Positions 41,860-53,089 of a stretch of DNA of 64,000 bases are shown in pieces. This DNA comes from Lonsdalea britannica (GTDB taxonomy: Bacteria > Pseudomonadota > Gammaproteobacteria > Enterobacterales > Enterobacteriaceae). Numbering within the stretch: the stretch's first letter is position 1; each line of letters begins with the position of its first letter. The stretch lies in NCBI RefSeq assembly GCF_002111595.1, contig NZ_LUTN01000011.1, positions 1 through 64,000 on the forward strand, written 5' to 3'. Under the pieces are notes generated by a model, which was not told the origin of the DNA, made no database searches, and saw only the letters and a list, made by a program, of their open reading frames with translations. Both the position numbers and the translations under genes were made by a program.

Positions 41860-42734
41860 TATCTTTCCTTAGCCAGCCCATAGACAGTCTGCCCGCGCAG
41901 ATAGAATTCCCGACTGATCTGACTGAAATTCTCTGAATGACCAGCAAATAGTAATCCGCCGGGTTTAAGCAGCGGAACAAAGCGACGCAGGATACGTTCC
42001 TGAGTTTCTTTGTCGAAATAAATCATAATGTTACGGCAAAAAATGGCGTCAAACGGCGCGGGAACAGCCCACTCCGGCGCCAGGAGATTCAATTGCTGGA
42101 AATGAACCATTGAAGCCAGTTCAGGGCGCACGCGAACCAGACCGCTATGTGGACCGGTGCCGCGTAAGAAGAAACGCTGCATCTGCTGAGGAGAGAGCGA
42201 GCGCAATTCATCCTGCCGATATATGCCGGCAGACGCTTTTTCCAGCACCTGAGTATCGATATCGCTGGCAATCACCTGACAGTGATTATGTGACTTGTCG
42301 CCAAAAACCTCAGCTAACGTCATTGCTAGCGAATAAGGCTCTTCGCCCGTCGAAGCGGCGGTACTCCAGACGGAGTAGTTACCCTGACGCTTGCGAGCGT
42401 GTTCAGCCAAAATCGGGAAATGATGCGCCTCACGGAAAAAAGCCGTCAGGTTGGTGGTCAATGCGTTGGTAAACGCCTGCCATTCGGCGCTATTGGGATC
42501 GGACTCCAACAGGGCCAGGTATTGACCGAAATCGTTTATGCCCAGTAATCGCAGACGCCGAACCAAGCGGTTGTAAACCATTTCTCGCTTGTGATCGGCC
42601 AGCACAATACCGGCGCGTTGATATATCAGCTGACTGATGCGTTTGAAGTGCGTATCAGAGAGCGGTAACCGTTCAACCATCTGCGACAATATTGAGGCAG
42701 ATCCCGAATGATTTGGCGATGTCGTATTTTTCAT
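41859..42734 (-). CDS. cheR: Chemoreceptor methyltransferase CheR
   Basis: CheR (291 residues) methylates receptor glutamates with S-adenosylmethionine. It has the basic N-terminal helix region ([20 protein letters not shown]), the SAM site ([19 protein letters not shown]) and [11 protein letters not shown]. The receptor encoded upstream ends in an NWEKF pentapeptide to which CheR should dock. Confidence 0.97.
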   Translation of the reverse strand: MKNTTSPNHSGSASILSQMVERLPLSDTHFKRISQLIYQRAGIVLADHKREMVYNRLVRRLRLLGINDFGQYLALLESDPNSAEWQAFTNALTTNLTAFFREAHHFPILAEHARKRQGNYSVWSTAASTGEEPYSLAMTLAEVFGDKSHNHCQVIASDIDTQVLEKASAGIYRQDELRSLSPQQMQRFFLRGTGPHSGLVRVRPELASMVHFQQLNLLAPEWAVPAPFDAIFCRNIMIYFDKETQERILRRFVPLLKPGGLLFAGHSENFSQISREFYLRGQTVYGLAKER

Positions 42735-43299
42735 TGTCTAACTGCCCGAAAATGGATAGGTTATTTTCTTGTTTTTCAATATGGGCTCATCCCTAACAGC
42801 AATTACAGGCATACCATTCCTCAGATATCCATCTTCTGCAGATTTATGGCACAGCCGCTGCGCCTTACTGGTAAACATTCACCTTGCGCCTCTCAACTTC
42901 AGAGATGCTGCTGATGTTTGTTATACCAACGCTGAATTAGCTCAGGTGACACGTCCATCTTAGTCACTGCGTTTTACCCACTTCGATACCTCTATACCTG
43001 CTGTCAGAGGCTACAGTAGCCATGTCTGCATATCGTCAACTACGGCCATCAATCAAAAAGTTGCGTTTGTCTTTTATAATGTGCTGCCGGTTTCCCGGCA
43101 GCATTGCCTTCAAGGCTATAAGTTTTGCTGTGTGACCTACGTCTTTGCCCAACTCATGCAGAGTTGTCAGCCGATATACCGGCTCGACAAGTCCCCTACA
43201 CTAACTCCATCGGCTGATGCCGACCTTTCTTTAACTCAATACGCGTTTTCAGCGCGTAATAGCCGAAAATATAACCTCTCGGCTCGCTAAAACGATTTT
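42735..43299. other. Gene-free gap in the che operon
   Basis: About 560 bp lie between cheR and the receptor terminator, where E. coli carries tap. No frame here resembles a chemoreceptor. A perfect GCTGCCGG / CCGGCAGC hairpin sits near 43083-43102. The stretch should hold a promoter for cheRBYZ, since a terminator ends the receptor unit, but I see no clear sigma-28 site. Confidence 0.5.
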
Positions 43300-43322
43300 G
43301 CCGGCCCTAAATCAGGGCCGGG
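43300..43322 (-). terminator. Terminator-like hairpin after the chemoreceptor gene
   Basis: CCGGCCCT pairs with AGGGCCGG across a short AT loop, followed on the minus strand by AAAATCGTTTT. The T stretch is imperfect. It would separate the motAB-cheAW-receptor unit from cheRBYZ. Confidence 0.6.
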
Positions 43323-43395
43323 CAGACGATCGTCGGGACAAATTTAAGCGTAGCGGAAATTCACGCTGAACCTCCCGCAACGCTCAAGGACGCCG

Positions 43396-45093
43396 TTAGA
43401 ACTTTTCCCAATTATCACTGGATGAACCCACTGCGACGGCACGGCTCTTACCCGACGATTTCCCTGTCGCCGGGCTCAACAGTGCCGTTTTGGCTACCGC
43501 TGGAGCAATGGCAGGACGGTAGGAACTTCTTTCTTCCGGTAAACGGAACAGCGACACCGAATGGTTCAATCCACGAACCTGTTCTTCAAGCGCAACCGCG
43601 GCAGAAGCTGATTCTTCTACCAGCGAGGCGTTCTGTTGAGTCACGCGGTCCATTTCTGTTACAGCCTGACCAACCTGATCAATCCCTTTGCTCTGTTCAT
43701 CGGAAGCAGAAGCGATTTCGCCCATGATGTCAGTCACTCGGGTTACCGCGCCGACGATCTCACCCATGGTTTCACCCGCCGTTTCGACCAGCTTTGAACC
43801 TTCATCCACACGCCCGACAGAGTCGTCGATAAGGGTTTTGATCTCTTTAGCAGCCTGAGCGCTGCGCTGCGCCAGATTACGGACTTCACCGGCCACCACC
43901 GCAAAACCACGACCTTGTTCGCCTGCACGCGCCGCTTCTACCGCAGCATTCAGCGCAAGAATGTTGGTCTGGAAGGCGATACCGTCGATCACGCTGGTGA
44001 TATCAGAGATTTTCTGGGAGCTGCCTGCAATATCGTGCATCGTTTTGACCACGTTATCGACAACCTGACCGCCCTTCTGCGCCGTTTCAGAAGCGCTCAG
44101 CGCCAGTTGGCTAGCCTGACGCGCATTTTCGGCGTTTTGTTTTACCGTTGCCGTCAGCTGTTCCATGCTCGCCGCCGTTTCTTCAAGGGAAGCCGCTTGC
44201 TGCTCGGTTCGGGAAGACAGGTCGTTGTTACCGGCGCTGATTTCTGTTGAGCCGGTATAAATAGCTTCCGCGCCCTGACGGACGGCGCTTACGGTTGTAA
44301 TGAATTCACTCTGCATATGACGGAGGCTGTCAGCCAGAATGCCCATTTCGTTGGTACCCTGGAATTCGAGACGATGAGTCAGATCGCCTTTCGCCATATA
44401 ACGGATGTTTTCAACAATCTTGTTAAGCGGTTGGATAAGCGCACGGTTGACACCCAGCCAAACGACACCGGACATCACCAGCACAAAGACCACGATAGCG
44501 CCAAGGATCCACAGGGCAGACTTATAGGCAGACTCGTTTTCTTCTATGGCGTCTTTGTAAATAGCGTCATAAGAGTCACGGTACGTCATGTAGGTTTTCT
44601 CGAACGTATTCTGATAACTCTGGGTCGGCTGATCGAGGAATGCCTGCAGTTTACCGGTGGTGATAAACACAACCAGTTCACTTAACGCGCCGTTCAACTT
44701 ATCAAAATCAGATTTGACCGCCGCTTGTATGGCCTTGTCCTGTTTTGGCGAATACGGGATGCTTTCGTAGTTGCTGAAACGATCGTTAGCCATCTGCAGC
44801 TGTTTTTTAGCTAATTCGATAAGTTCATTCGCAGCGGAATTGTTTGTAGACTGGCTGTTTTGATTCAGCGCCAAACGTGAGCCGGCACGGTTAAGCGTAT
44901 TACGGGCCTGTAACAAGTATGTCCAGGTTGCATCCAGCTGCGATTTTTGTTCATTAAGAGTGCGCGTGTCGCGGAAAATATCACGGTCCGTTTTCAACGC
45001 ATTGAAAAACAGACCGCCAGAGACAAATTGAAGAGCACTAAACAACGCCAAGATAAGAACTAAACTCGTTACCACTTTGATACGATTGAGCAT
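43396..45093 (-). CDS. tsr: Tsr-like methyl-accepting chemotaxis protein
   Basis: This 565-residue receptor spans the inner membrane. Starting at ATG 45093 ([18 protein letters not shown], with AAAAGG just upstream), residues R64, N68, R69 and R73 ([14 protein letters not shown]) fall at the serine-binding positions of E. coli Tsr, and QPTQSYQ provides the matching Thr. The second membrane helix is near 190-210, then HAMP, methylation helices and the hairpin tip [17 protein letters not shown]. The C-terminus NWEKF is the CheR/CheB tether. A serine-sensing role is inferred. It is the only receptor in the locus. Confidence 0.9.
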   Translation of the reverse strand: MLNRIKVVTSLVLILALFSALQFVSGGLFFNALKTDRDIFRDTRTLNEQKSQLDATWTYLLQARNTLNRAGSRLALNQNSQSTNNSAANELIELAKKQLQMANDRFSNYESIPYSPKQDKAIQAAVKSDFDKLNGALSELVVFITTGKLQAFLDQPTQSYQNTFEKTYMTYRDSYDAIYKDAIEENESAYKSALWILGAIVVFVLVMSGVVWLGVNRALIQPLNKIVENIRYMAKGDLTHRLEFQGTNEMGILADSLRHMQSEFITTVSAVRQGAEAIYTGSTEISAGNNDLSSRTEQQAASLEETAASMEQLTATVKQNAENARQASQLALSASETAQKGGQVVDNVVKTMHDIAGSSQKISDITSVIDGIAFQTNILALNAAVEAARAGEQGRGFAVVAGEVRNLAQRSAQAAKEIKTLIDDSVGRVDEGSKLVETAGETMGEIVGAVTRVTDIMGEIASASDEQSKGIDQVGQAVTEMDRVTQQNASLVEESASAAVALEEQVRGLNHSVSLFRLPEERSSYRPAIAPAVAKTALLSPATGKSSGKSRAVAVGSSSDNWEKF

Positions 45094-45190
45094 GTGAGCC
45101 TTTTCCATAGTTCCATGACCCTGTCACCGGTAATTGATTGGACATTACCTGGACAGATTTCCGTTTAAAGAAAAATTCACTACATATGAA

Positions 45191-45214
45191 GCGGGCCATC
45201 TTATGATGGCCCGC
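45191..45214. other. Intercistronic hairpin between cheW and the receptor
   Basis: GCGGGCCATC and GATGGCCCGC form a perfect 10-bp stem with a TTAT loop 19 bp after the cheW stop. There is no T run, so I read it as an mRNA stability or partial-attenuation element that could set the ratio of CheW to receptor. Confidence 0.6.
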
Positions 45215-45233
45215 CGTTATGCATGTAGGTAAA

Positions 45234-45740
45234 TCAACCTTTCAGCACGCTATCAACCAGCGCCATTTCTTCGCTGCTCAACAGCTTTTCGATATCGACC
45301 AGAATCAGCATCCTTTCACCCAAGGAACCTAAGCCAGTCAAATACTCCGTGGAAAGCGTAACCGCAAATTCCGGAGCCGGACGGATTTGATCCGCCGTCA
45401 GGGACAGCACATCAGAGACGCCGTCAACGACGATCCCCACAACGCGCTGTCCCAGATTCAGAACGATAACGACCGTATTGTCATCGTAGTCAACTTCCTG
45501 CTGTGCAAATTTGATGCGTAAGTCAACGATCGGAACAATAACGCCGCGCAGGTTGGTTACACCTTTAATAAAGGAAGGCGTGTTAGCAATGCGAGTCACC
45601 TGATCGTAACCCCGGATTTCCTGTACCTTCAGAATATCGACGCCGTATTCTTCGTCGCCAAGCGTAAAGATCAGGAACTCCTGCCCTACGGTTTCACCTG
45701 CCAGTTTTGTGACGTTTGCAAGTCCAGTCATGTTACTCAC
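45234..45740 (-). CDS. cheW: Chemotaxis coupling protein CheW
   Basis: CheW (168 residues) couples receptors to CheA in the arrays. It is a single SH3-like CheW domain with [33 protein letters not shown] and [13 protein letters not shown]. It lies 27 bp after cheA in the motAB-cheAW unit. Confidence 0.97.
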   Translation of the reverse strand: MSNMTGLANVTKLAGETVGQEFLIFTLGDEEYGVDILKVQEIRGYDQVTRIANTPSFIKGVTNLRGVIVPIVDLRIKFAQQEVDYDDNTVVIVLNLGQRVVGIVVDGVSDVLSLTADQIRPAPEFAVTLSTEYLTGLGSLGERMLILVDIEKLLSSEEMALVDSVLKG

Positions 45741-45767
45741 CTTATTATCAATAGCCGTTATTTTTTA

Positions 45768-47780
45768 TTAAGCGGTCTCTACCACGCGCTTTTCACGATA
45801 AAGCGCCTGCAATGCCGACACATCAACAATCAGCGCAACACTACCATCGCCCAAAATGGTTGCGCCTGAAACGCCCGGCACCTTGCGGTAGTTGCTTTCC
45901 AGGTTTTTCACGACAACCTGATGCTGGCCAATCAACTGATCAACCAGCAACGCGTAACGACGTCCCGCACTTTGCAGAATGACGACAATGCCCTGAGTCG
46001 CATCCGTCTTCGCATTTTCTACATCAAACACCTGGTAAAGCTCGATCAGCGGCAGATATTCGCCACGAACCTGCAACACCCGCTCGCCGCCAGCCAGCGG
46101 ATAGAGGTCTTCAGACTGAGGTTGAAGAGATTCCATTACCGCGTTCAACGGCAGAATGAACACTTCACCATCAACCTTGACAGACATGCCATCCAGAATC
46201 GCCAGGGTCAGTGGCAGCAGGATACGGATAGTGGTTCCCTTCCCTTTCTGGAAGTAGATTTCCACATGACCGCCCATCTCCTGGATATTTCGTTTAACAA
46301 CATCCATCCCCACACCACGGCCAGAAACGTCAGTAACTTGTTCCGCCGTAGAGAAGCCAGGGGCGAAGATCAGCATCCCGACTTCTTCATCCGTCATGCT
46401 GTCGCTGACAGAAAGCCCTTGAGAAAGCGCTTTGGCGAGAATACGTTCGCGGTTCAGCCCAGCGCCATCATCGATAACTTCAATACAAATGTTGCCGCCC
46501 TGATGTTCAGCGGACAGCGTCAGATTACCCACGGCCGTTTTGCCAGCGGCAACGCGATCCTCGGGATGCTCAATACCGTGGTCGAGGCTGTTACGCACCA
46601 AGTGAGTCAGCGGGTCGATGATACGTTCGATCAAGCTCTTATCGAGTTCAGTCGAGCTACCTTGCAGCGTCAGTTCAACTTCTTTGCCCAGTTTGGCGGC
46701 CAAATCACGAACCAGACGCGGGAAGCGGCTGAACACGTATTCCATCGGCATCATACGGATGGACATGACGGATTCCTGGAGATCACGCGCGTTGCGTTCT
46801 AGCTGTCCCATGCTGTTCAGCAGGTCGCCGTGCACGACAGGATCCAGCGCACTGGAGCGCTGCGCCAGCATGGACTGTGTGATAACCAGTTCACCAACCA
46901 GGTTGATTAGCTGATCCACTTTTTCCACGGCCACTCGAATGCTGGTATCGCCGGTTTTAGGTCGTGCTTTTGCTGCTTCAGCAGGTTTCGCGACCGGTGC
47001 CGCCGGTTTAGCCGGTGCCGCGGCCACAGCCGGGGCTGGTTCTGCCGCTACAGGCTTAGGTGCCTCTTGTGGCGCTGCCGCCGGAGCCTCGTCGACAGTT
47101 TTGAAGTTGATCTGCTCGGGTTCAAGGACGAAACACAGCACCGCCGTGATATCGTCCTGACTTTCCGTCGTCACCAGCGTGGCTTCAACGCTGTTCGCCG
47201 TCTGGTGAGAATCTTTTACCGTACCCAGGTTTGCCAGTTCTTCCAGCAGCTGCGGAATTTCCGGTTCTTTCAGGTTGGTGAGGGCAATACGCAGTTCATT
47301 GTGCCCGGCAGGCGTCGATGGCGCAGCCGACGTCGTAGCAGCACTTTCGTTGGTCGCAGCAGCAGGAGCAGCTCCGCCCTGAGCTTCTTTAGACTCAAGC
47401 GCAAGCTGACGAAGGGCCTTGCAGATGTACTCGAAGCTCTCGGCGTTCGGTTCCTGCGCTGTTTTATAAGCGTCCAACTGATCCTGCATAATGTCTTTTG
47501 TTTCCAGAAACAGGTTGATAATGTCAGTGCTCAGTCGCATTTCGCCGCGTCTGGCACCATCTAACAGGTTCTCCAGCAAATGCGTGGTTTCCTGCAATAC
47601 CTTGAAACCAAACGTCCCGGCGCCCCCTTTGATCGAGTGAGCCGCTCGGAAGATCGCATTCATCTGTTCGGTATCAGGGCTTGACGGGTCGAGCAGCAAT
47701 AAATGCTGCTCCATATCCGCCAACAATTCGTCTGCTTCATCAAAAAACGTTTGATAGAAAGCACTCATGTCCATGCTCAC
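45768..47780 (-). CDS. cheA: Chemotaxis histidine kinase CheA
   Basis: CheA is the array kinase. I chose GTG 47780 because AGAGG lies 8 nt upstream; this puts the phospho-acceptor at H48 (RAAHSIKGGAGTFGF), the E. coli number. Order: P1, P2 (about 160-230, then a Pro/Ala linker), P3 dimerisation, P4 kinase with LVRNSLDHGIEHPEDR and DDGAGLNRERI, GRGVGMDVVKRN, and P5 with the CheW fold. Total 670 residues. The motB stop is 5 bp upstream. Confidence 0.97.
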   Translation of the reverse strand: MSMDMSAFYQTFFDEADELLADMEQHLLLLDPSSPDTEQMNAIFRAAHSIKGGAGTFGFKVLQETTHLLENLLDGARRGEMRLSTDIINLFLETKDIMQDQLDAYKTAQEPNAESFEYICKALRQLALESKEAQGGAAPAAATNESAATTSAAPSTPAGHNELRIALTNLKEPEIPQLLEELANLGTVKDSHQTANSVEATLVTTESQDDITAVLCFVLEPEQINFKTVDEAPAAAPQEAPKPVAAEPAPAVAAAPAKPAAPVAKPAEAAKARPKTGDTSIRVAVEKVDQLINLVGELVITQSMLAQRSSALDPVVHGDLLNSMGQLERNARDLQESVMSIRMMPMEYVFSRFPRLVRDLAAKLGKEVELTLQGSSTELDKSLIERIIDPLTHLVRNSLDHGIEHPEDRVAAGKTAVGNLTLSAEHQGGNICIEVIDDGAGLNRERILAKALSQGLSVSDSMTDEEVGMLIFAPGFSTAEQVTDVSGRGVGMDVVKRNIQEMGGHVEIYFQKGKGTTIRILLPLTLAILDGMSVKVDGEVFILPLNAVMESLQPQSEDLYPLAGGERVLQVRGEYLPLIELYQVFDVENAKTDATQGIVVILQSAGRRYALLVDQLIGQHQVVVKNLESNYRKVPGVSGATILGDGSVALIVDVSALQALYREKRVVETA

Positions 47781-47785
47781 GTGGG

Positions 47786-48925
47786 TCACCTCTGCTGTGA
47801 ATCGTGGCTTGTTGAAGAAGGCGTCACCTGACTATCAGGAGAAGCGGGCAAAGCGGTAGTCGGCTGTGAGCGTCCGGCAGCGGATACGCCATCCGTTACT
47901 GTGACGGATGCGGAACCCGGCGTTCCCGCCGCGCCTTGTGCCGGTGCCGGTGCCGGTGCCGGTGTTCCATTTTCGGCCCCAGGCGCAGCGCCGCTACTAC
48001 TGTTATTGTCGGCAGGTGCCGAGGTAGGTTTAGCGTTATCCGGATTGATATTTTGTAAATTCTCAGCTTTATCAATATCAACGGCGTTGCTTTCAGCGTT
48101 CTCACGCTCAATGCTTTCCTGCGTCTGCTTGTTCAGCACCACCAGGCTAATACGTCGATTGATCGCATCATCGCCGCTCTGTGCCTGCTTCAGTCCCATG
48201 GTGGCGGCCATGCCGACCACGCGCAGCACTTTACCCTCGGACAGACCTCCAGCGATAAGCTCTCGGCGGGATGCATTGGCACGGTCCGCAGACAACTCCC
48301 AGTTACTGTAACGTCGCTCGCCTGTCACGTAGGGCGCATCATCCGTATGACCGGATAAGCTGATTTTGTTGGGGATATCATTCAAGATGGGCGCAATAGC
48401 ACGCAGGATATCGCTCATATACGGTTCGACCTGAGCGCTACCTCGTTTGAACATCGGTCGCTTTTGGCTATCGATGATCTGAATTCGCAGACCTTCTTCA
48501 ACCATCTCAATCAGCAGGTGCGGACGCAAGGCACGAAGACGTGGATCGGCTTCAATCAGCTGATCGAGCTTATCCCGCAGTTTGTTTAACTTGGCTTCTT
48601 CACGCTGACGCTGATCTTTGGAAACATCGATCTGCTTCCTGACTTCACCGTCCTGCTGTGTCGGGTCTTGCCCGCCGCCGGGGATCGGGCTGGACGCATC
48701 ACTAATGCGTGTACCATTCGTCATGGCGACTTTTAAAGGAGTACGGAAATACTCCGCAATCTGCGCCAACTGGGAGGGTGATGAAATGGCAATGAGCCAC
48801 ATCACCAGGAATAGTGCCATCATGGCGGTCATGAAGTCGGCATAAGCAATCTTCCAAGCCCCGCCGTGGTGGCCTCCATGACCTGATTTACGCTTTTTAC
48901 GAATAATGGGGTGCTGATGTTTCAT
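47786..48925 (-). CDS. motB: Flagellar stator protein MotB
   Basis: MotB (379 residues) anchors the stator to peptidoglycan and provides the proton channel Asp (D30 in [17 protein letters not shown], matching D32 of E. coli). The OmpA-like domain contains [10 protein letters not shown]. The C-terminal 100 residues are longer than in E. coli and Pro/Ala-rich with an APAPAPA run. It overlaps motA by 4 bp. Confidence 0.97.
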   Translation of the reverse strand: MKHQHPIIRKKRKSGHGGHHGGAWKIAYADFMTAMMALFLVMWLIAISSPSQLAQIAEYFRTPLKVAMTNGTRISDASSPIPGGGQDPTQQDGEVRKQIDVSKDQRQREEAKLNKLRDKLDQLIEADPRLRALRPHLLIEMVEEGLRIQIIDSQKRPMFKRGSAQVEPYMSDILRAIAPILNDIPNKISLSGHTDDAPYVTGERRYSNWELSADRANASRRELIAGGLSEGKVLRVVGMAATMGLKQAQSGDDAINRRISLVVLNKQTQESIERENAESNAVDIDKAENLQNINPDNAKPTSAPADNNSSSGAAPGAENGTPAPAPAPAQGAAGTPGSASVTVTDGVSAAGRSQPTTALPASPDSQVTPSSTSHDSQQR

Positions 48926-49815
48926 GCGTCATTTTCCGCTGACTGCGCCGCCGGTGCCTTCACATTGCGAATGTGCTCCTCCATTTCGGTGAATGAAGGA
49001 CGAATCGTGGAGTACAGCGTCTTACGCCCAAATTCGACGGCAATCTGCGGCGCATAGCCGTTCAGGCTGGACAGCAATGTGACTTTGATGCATTGCAGCA
49101 CTTTGATCTTTTCGGCGTTTTTCTGACGCAGCAATGAAGCGAGGGGAGATACGAATCCGTAGGCCATAAGAATACCCAGGAAGGTCCCCACCATCGCATG
49201 CGCGATCATCATCCCGAGCTCTGCGGCAGGTCGGTCAACGTAAGCCAAAGAATGCACCACGCCCATAACCGCGGCGACGATACCAAAGGCGGGTAGACCA
49301 TCCCCGATCTGAGTCAAACTGGATGCAGGTACTTCACATTCATGTTCGACGGTCTCGATTTCCTCATCCATCAGCGTTTCTATCTCGAACGCGTTCATGT
49401 TGCCACTCACCATAAGCCGCAGATAATCCGTCACAAATTCAACAACATAGTTGTCTGATAATATGCGGGGATAGCTGGAGAAGATTTCGCTTTCTTTGGG
49501 ATTGTCGATGTCGAACTCGAGAGAAAGCATACCTTGTTGGCGAGATTTGGCCATGAGTCGGAAGAGCACAGCCATGAGATCCATATATACAGCTTTGGTA
49601 TATTTCGAACCTTTGAACAGCAGCGGTAACGCCTTGATTGTGCCTTTAATTGCCTTACCGTTGTTTCCCACGATAAACGCACCGATGGCAGCACCACCGA
49701 TAATCAGCAACTCGGAAGGCTGATAAAGTGCACCTAGCTCTCCACCGACGATAAGATAACCGCCCAGAATGGAGCCTATAATGACGATATAACCCAATAT
49801 AACCAGCACAAGCAT
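48922..49815 (-). CDS. motA: Flagellar stator protein MotA
   Basis: MotA (297 residues) is the torque-generating stator subunit. Four membrane segments, the cytoplasmic loop and the conserved [20 protein letters not shown] region are present. It lies 126 bp after flhC and starts the motAB-cheAW unit. The gap contains CGCGATAA on the minus strand, similar to a sigma-28 -10, but no -35 at the right distance. Confidence 0.97.
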   Translation of the reverse strand: MLVLVILGYIVIIGSILGGYLIVGGELGALYQPSELLIIGGAAIGAFIVGNNGKAIKGTIKALPLLFKGSKYTKAVYMDLMAVLFRLMAKSRQQGMLSLEFDIDNPKESEIFSSYPRILSDNYVVEFVTDYLRLMVSGNMNAFEIETLMDEEIETVEHECEVPASSLTQIGDGLPAFGIVAAVMGVVHSLAYVDRPAAELGMMIAHAMVGTFLGILMAYGFVSPLASLLRQKNAEKIKVLQCIKVTLLSSLNGYAPQIAVEFGRKTLYSTIRPSFTEMEEHIRNVKAPAAQSAENDA

Positions 49816-49941
49816 TCCTTATAGTAACAAGGGGTAGTGGAGTGAGGTTAAAACGCAGTCTTATCGCGTACGACTTTAGGAGGAAAGAGCCCTGCCATTT
49901 GCCCAAAACGCTCAATGGCAGGTTCACTAGCGCTACCAAGC

Positions 49942-50520
49942 TCAGACTGCGTGCTTAACCTGTTCGTCCAGCAGTTGAGGTAGGATATCGGCAACGTTCG
50001 GAGAAAGTTTACGTCTTTTTACTGCCCGGGAAGGCGGTTGGCATAAACTACAGACGAAAACGTTTTTAGGTTGGTGCGCGTGGGTGATAAACATCCCGTT
50101 ACAGCAGTTGCAAGCCGATAACTGCAACATGCCGCTGTCGACAAAACGCACTAGAGTCCAAGCTCGCGTCAGCGCCAGCAAGGGAGTTTCGTTGTGTGGG
50201 GAGCATTGTTCAATATATAGGCGATACGCTTTGATGACGGCTTCCACTCCGCTGCATTTACTAATTTTCAGCAAATACAGATAAGCGTTATAAAACATGG
50301 AAGAATGAATATTTTGTTCCCACGTCATAAAACAGTCGGTGGAAAACGGCAGCATACCTTTGGGCGGAGGACTGCCTCGCAATTCTTTATATAATTTGAT
50401 GAGGCGTCCGCGGCTCAGCTGCGTTTCACTTTCCAGCATTTGCAAACGTGCGCCAAGCGTGATCAGTTCCATAGCTAACTGAATATCTTTAGCTTCCTGA
50501 ACAATACTTTTCTCAACCAT
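49942..50520 (-). CDS. flhC: Flagellar master regulator FlhC
   Basis: FlhC (192 residues) joins FlhD in the FlhD4C2 activator of class II flagellar genes. The zinc ligands C137, C140, C157 and C160 (ACNCC and VCSLC) fall at the same positions as in E. coli. It follows flhD by 2 bp. Confidence 0.97.
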   Translation of the reverse strand: MVEKSIVQEAKDIQLAMELITLGARLQMLESETQLSRGRLIKLYKELRGSPPPKGMLPFSTDCFMTWEQNIHSSMFYNAYLYLLKISKCSGVEAVIKAYRLYIEQCSPHNETPLLALTRAWTLVRFVDSGMLQLSACNCCNGMFITHAHQPKNVFVCSLCQPPSRAVKRRKLSPNVADILPQLLDEQVKHAV

Positions 50521-50522
50521 TT

Positions 50523-50873
50523 TTATGCCCTTTTCTTAGGCACGTTCTCTTCTTTTGAAGACAACTGTTGAAGTAAATGACTCGACAGAAGAATACCGGT
50601 ATGGATCTGCTGCAAATCATCCACACGAGATTCTTGAGTCAGTTGCTTAATAGTCGTGTGATCGTTGAATCGGAAATGGCAAATCAACTGATTTGTTTCA
50701 GCCAATTTTACCATTTGAGGCAATGTAAGCTGCATCAACGCATCAGCCATTTCATCATCAATGCCTAAACGAAACATCGCAGAAGCTTTTTCGTCATTAA
50801 TCAAACGTTGTGCCAATAACAAATAAGACAGGTTTATGTCATAAATGTGCTTGAGTAGTTCAGAGGTACCCAT
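50523..50873 (-). CDS. flhD: Flagellar master regulator FlhD
   Basis: FlhD (116 residues from ATG 50873, [20 protein letters not shown]) is the helical partner of FlhC. The nine extra residues of the longer frame are not conserved. [20 protein letters not shown] and [13 protein letters not shown] are the dimer signature. It is the first gene of flhDC, with CRP and RcsAB sites upstream. Confidence 0.97.
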   Translation of the reverse strand: MGTSELLKHIYDINLSYLLLAQRLINDEKASAMFRLGIDDEMADALMQLTLPQMVKLAETNQLICHFRFNDHTTIKQLTQESRVDDLQQIHTGILLSSHLLQQLSSKEENVPKKRA

Positions 50874-51106
50874 AATCCATCCCAACAGGCTATGTTTCAA
50901 ACATAAATCAGGTGATATTCGCTATCGCCCAGTTCAATAATCACTCTCCATAGGTGGCATGAAAACTATCGGTGCCAGATGTGCCTACTACTGTATGCAA
51001 TTTTGTTTCGACTTGTTTTACCACGCCGATTTCAACATCTTTTAGGCTCCCATTATCCATCACCTCACCAGCTCCCTTCCGTCAATTATCGTCCTTAAAC
51101 GAGGTA

Positions 51107-51120
51107 TAGGATTAATCCTA
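51107..51120. promoter_or_regulatory. RcsAB box in the flhDC leader
   Basis: TAGGATTAATCCTA is a perfect 14-bp palindrome closely matching the RcsAB box (TAAGAATATTCCTA) and the one in E. coli flhDC. It lies just downstream of the inferred transcription start (near 51125), where RcsB represses flhDC in enterics. Confidence 0.75.
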
Positions 51121-51130
51121 AACGGTTGTC

Positions 51131-51160
51131 ACTCTACCGCCTATGCCCCAACACATACAA
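51131..51160 (-). promoter_or_regulatory. Inferred flhDC promoter
   Basis: On the minus strand TTGTAT (51155-51160) and TAGAGT (51131-51136), 18 bp apart, are the best core elements at the position predicted from the CRP and RcsAB sites. The match is modest, as expected for an activator-dependent promoter. The leader to flhD would be about 250 nt. Confidence 0.5.
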
Positions 51161-51188
51161 CGCAACTGCACGTGAATTTTGACAATTA

Positions 51189-51204
51189 TGTGATGTATAT
51201 CACA
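51189..51204. promoter_or_regulatory. CRP site of flhDC
   Basis: TGTGATGTATATCACA is a perfect TGTGA-N6-TCACA site. Its centre is about 71.5 bp from the start inferred near 51125, the spacing of the class I CRP site at E. coli flhDC, so cAMP-CRP should activate flagellar synthesis here. Confidence 0.85.
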
Positions 51205-53017
51205 AAAATGAAAGTTTTTGCTTTCATCCGCGCGGCCTTTTTTTCTCCACACTGAAAGTTTTTTATACGCAAAACAGGTGGAAACAAAAATATTCCGCAT
51301 TTTGTAAAGATTTTACAGGTTGCTACGATAACCCCAACCACCTGTTTTTAAAAGAAAAAGAAATTAACCTTATAATTCAGATCATCTCGAGAACAAAAAA
51401 ACATCAAAATTCCATTAAAAAAATCAAATTAATAACTAACGTTATTAGTGTTCCGATAACTATTTATTAGGACAAGATATAAGCCAAAGCCATGTATCTT
51501 CACCTGGAACCTCGTAAAATAAGAAACATAATTTCCCAAAACCCCTACAGAAATTGAGGTAATCATTCATCCCCGAAGCATGATGAAACTAAAAGATAAA
51601 TTGCTTTTGGCCATCACCGACGGACTTTTCAATAGCGCCAAAAAGAACTAAGTCTGCGGTGAGCCCTAATATCTGAGCAAGTACCAACATTTGTTGAAAT
51701 ATAAATATTTTTATAGCGGCACTACTGATATAGACCTCAAAAAATAATTTTAGGCGATCTGATAAGTTCGTCATTATTCAGCGCTGAATATTTATAACCA
51801 TCTCGGTAAAGTTAACCATTTTTCACCACATACAGACACGATTTGTTAGCAGGCTTATAAAAATATCAGAAACCGTTTCAATATTTTATACATTCGTTTT
51901 TTATTCCCCTGTTTATTACAGAGGTATTAAACTATTAGCCCTTGCGCATTTATTGCCTCAGATCTAGTGTTATTAAAATGCGGGCGGATGATTAGCATCA
52001 TTATTATGTAAATTTGATTGAGCCAGCACAGTGCGTCAAAGATTAGACTTGGATAATGCTCTGCGGTTGGCTGACCCGCCTCTTTTCGTGGTACTGCCAC
52101 GGCCACACCTACCATCCAGAAGAAAATCTTCTACTACCTAATATAAGTAGACCATCTAGCGACCATCGCTACTTTTTTTGTTGCTTTTTATCTAAAAAAT
52201 CAAATTGAACATCGATACAGTCACATTTCTCACGCAGTGGTCTCAGTTCCTAACTCATTTATTCAGGATAGCAGACGTTCTGAAACCGTTATGTTTAATG
52301 CCGTTTCTCTTACCTATCACTGGGATAGCCCAGCACAGTTTGCATACCGGATACGTCAACTTCATTCGGTGCAGTTGCTAGCCAAGATTTCGAATATTCG
52401 CCCCTACACTGCGTTTTTGCTTTTCTTACCCGTCACCACTATCTGCCGTCGCGCTCTTTCTCTTAGGTGGCTCGATATTGAGATCGCGTACAATGACAAG
52501 AGCTCTGATTATTTATCGAAGATTTACAGGCGGAGAGCCCAGGATGAAAAAGACCATGGGTAAATTGAGGTTAAAGAGCCTATACATTTCAAGCTAGACC
52601 TCAGAATTGCGACTGAAATTCTCTTTTTCGTTTTTCGAGTGTTGAGTCGTACTGCTTAACCTGATTATTAAGTACCAGGAAGCAGCCGTCGCCGTCCTAA
52701 ATACGAATACGTGTAATAAAGGTTAGAAAGACCCGTCAAACTTAGACAACGAGGTCGGAGAAAAAACGTTATAGCTTTACCACGGTAGTTTCCCATTTAT
52801 GGTCAAGTCCCGGTCGTTTGCTACTCAGCCAATTTCTAACGATTCGTTCATCCCTCTATTTTGCAGGAAGGCTGAACCTGCCAGCTCCAGGCCGGAAACC
52901 GGTGTGGATGTGGCTGATGAGGTTTGCAAAACCTTTTCCGCAATTTCCGCAGGGAAAAACTGCGGATGCCTGGGGCTCTGTGCGGTTCAGAATCTGCGCT
53001 CAAGTAAAGATGCAAAA
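51205..53017. other. 1.8-kb region without recognisable genes
   Basis: This stretch between the flhDC control region and the repeat/IS remnant is AT-rich, mainly 51300-52250. Short open frames (51589-51774 minus, 51927-52115 minus, 52237-52563 plus) show no family signature, no convincing ribosome binding sites and no conserved start context. It looks like decayed insertion material plus the distal flhDC regulatory region. Confidence 0.5.
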
Positions 53018-53081
53018 ATGCTGAAATGCTGAGATGCTGAGATGCTGAGATGCTGAGATGCTGAGATGCTGAGATGCTGAA
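53018..53081. repeat. Octamer tandem repeat, 8 copies
   Basis: Eight head-to-tail copies of ATGCTGAG (first and last end in A) fill 64 bp without interruption. They abut the IS remnant. Arrays of this type change copy number by slippage. Confidence 0.9.
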
Positions 53082-53089
53082 CAGCATAG

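Noticed and set aside
45921..46802. A 293-codon open frame on the plus strand
   Set aside because: It is antisense to the cheA kinase core and shows no family signature.
49861..49887. Possible sigma-28 promoter before motA
   Set aside because: CGCGATAA resembles the -10, but the base block at the required 15-bp spacing is CTTT, not TAAA.
52237..52563. A 108-codon plus-strand frame upstream of flhDC
   Set aside because: No family signature and a weak start; I treated it as chance or decayed sequence.
53018..53081. CRISPR-like repeats (also at 62146-62194)
   Set aside because: The units are 8 and 7 bp, directly contiguous with no spacers, so these are simple tandem repeats.
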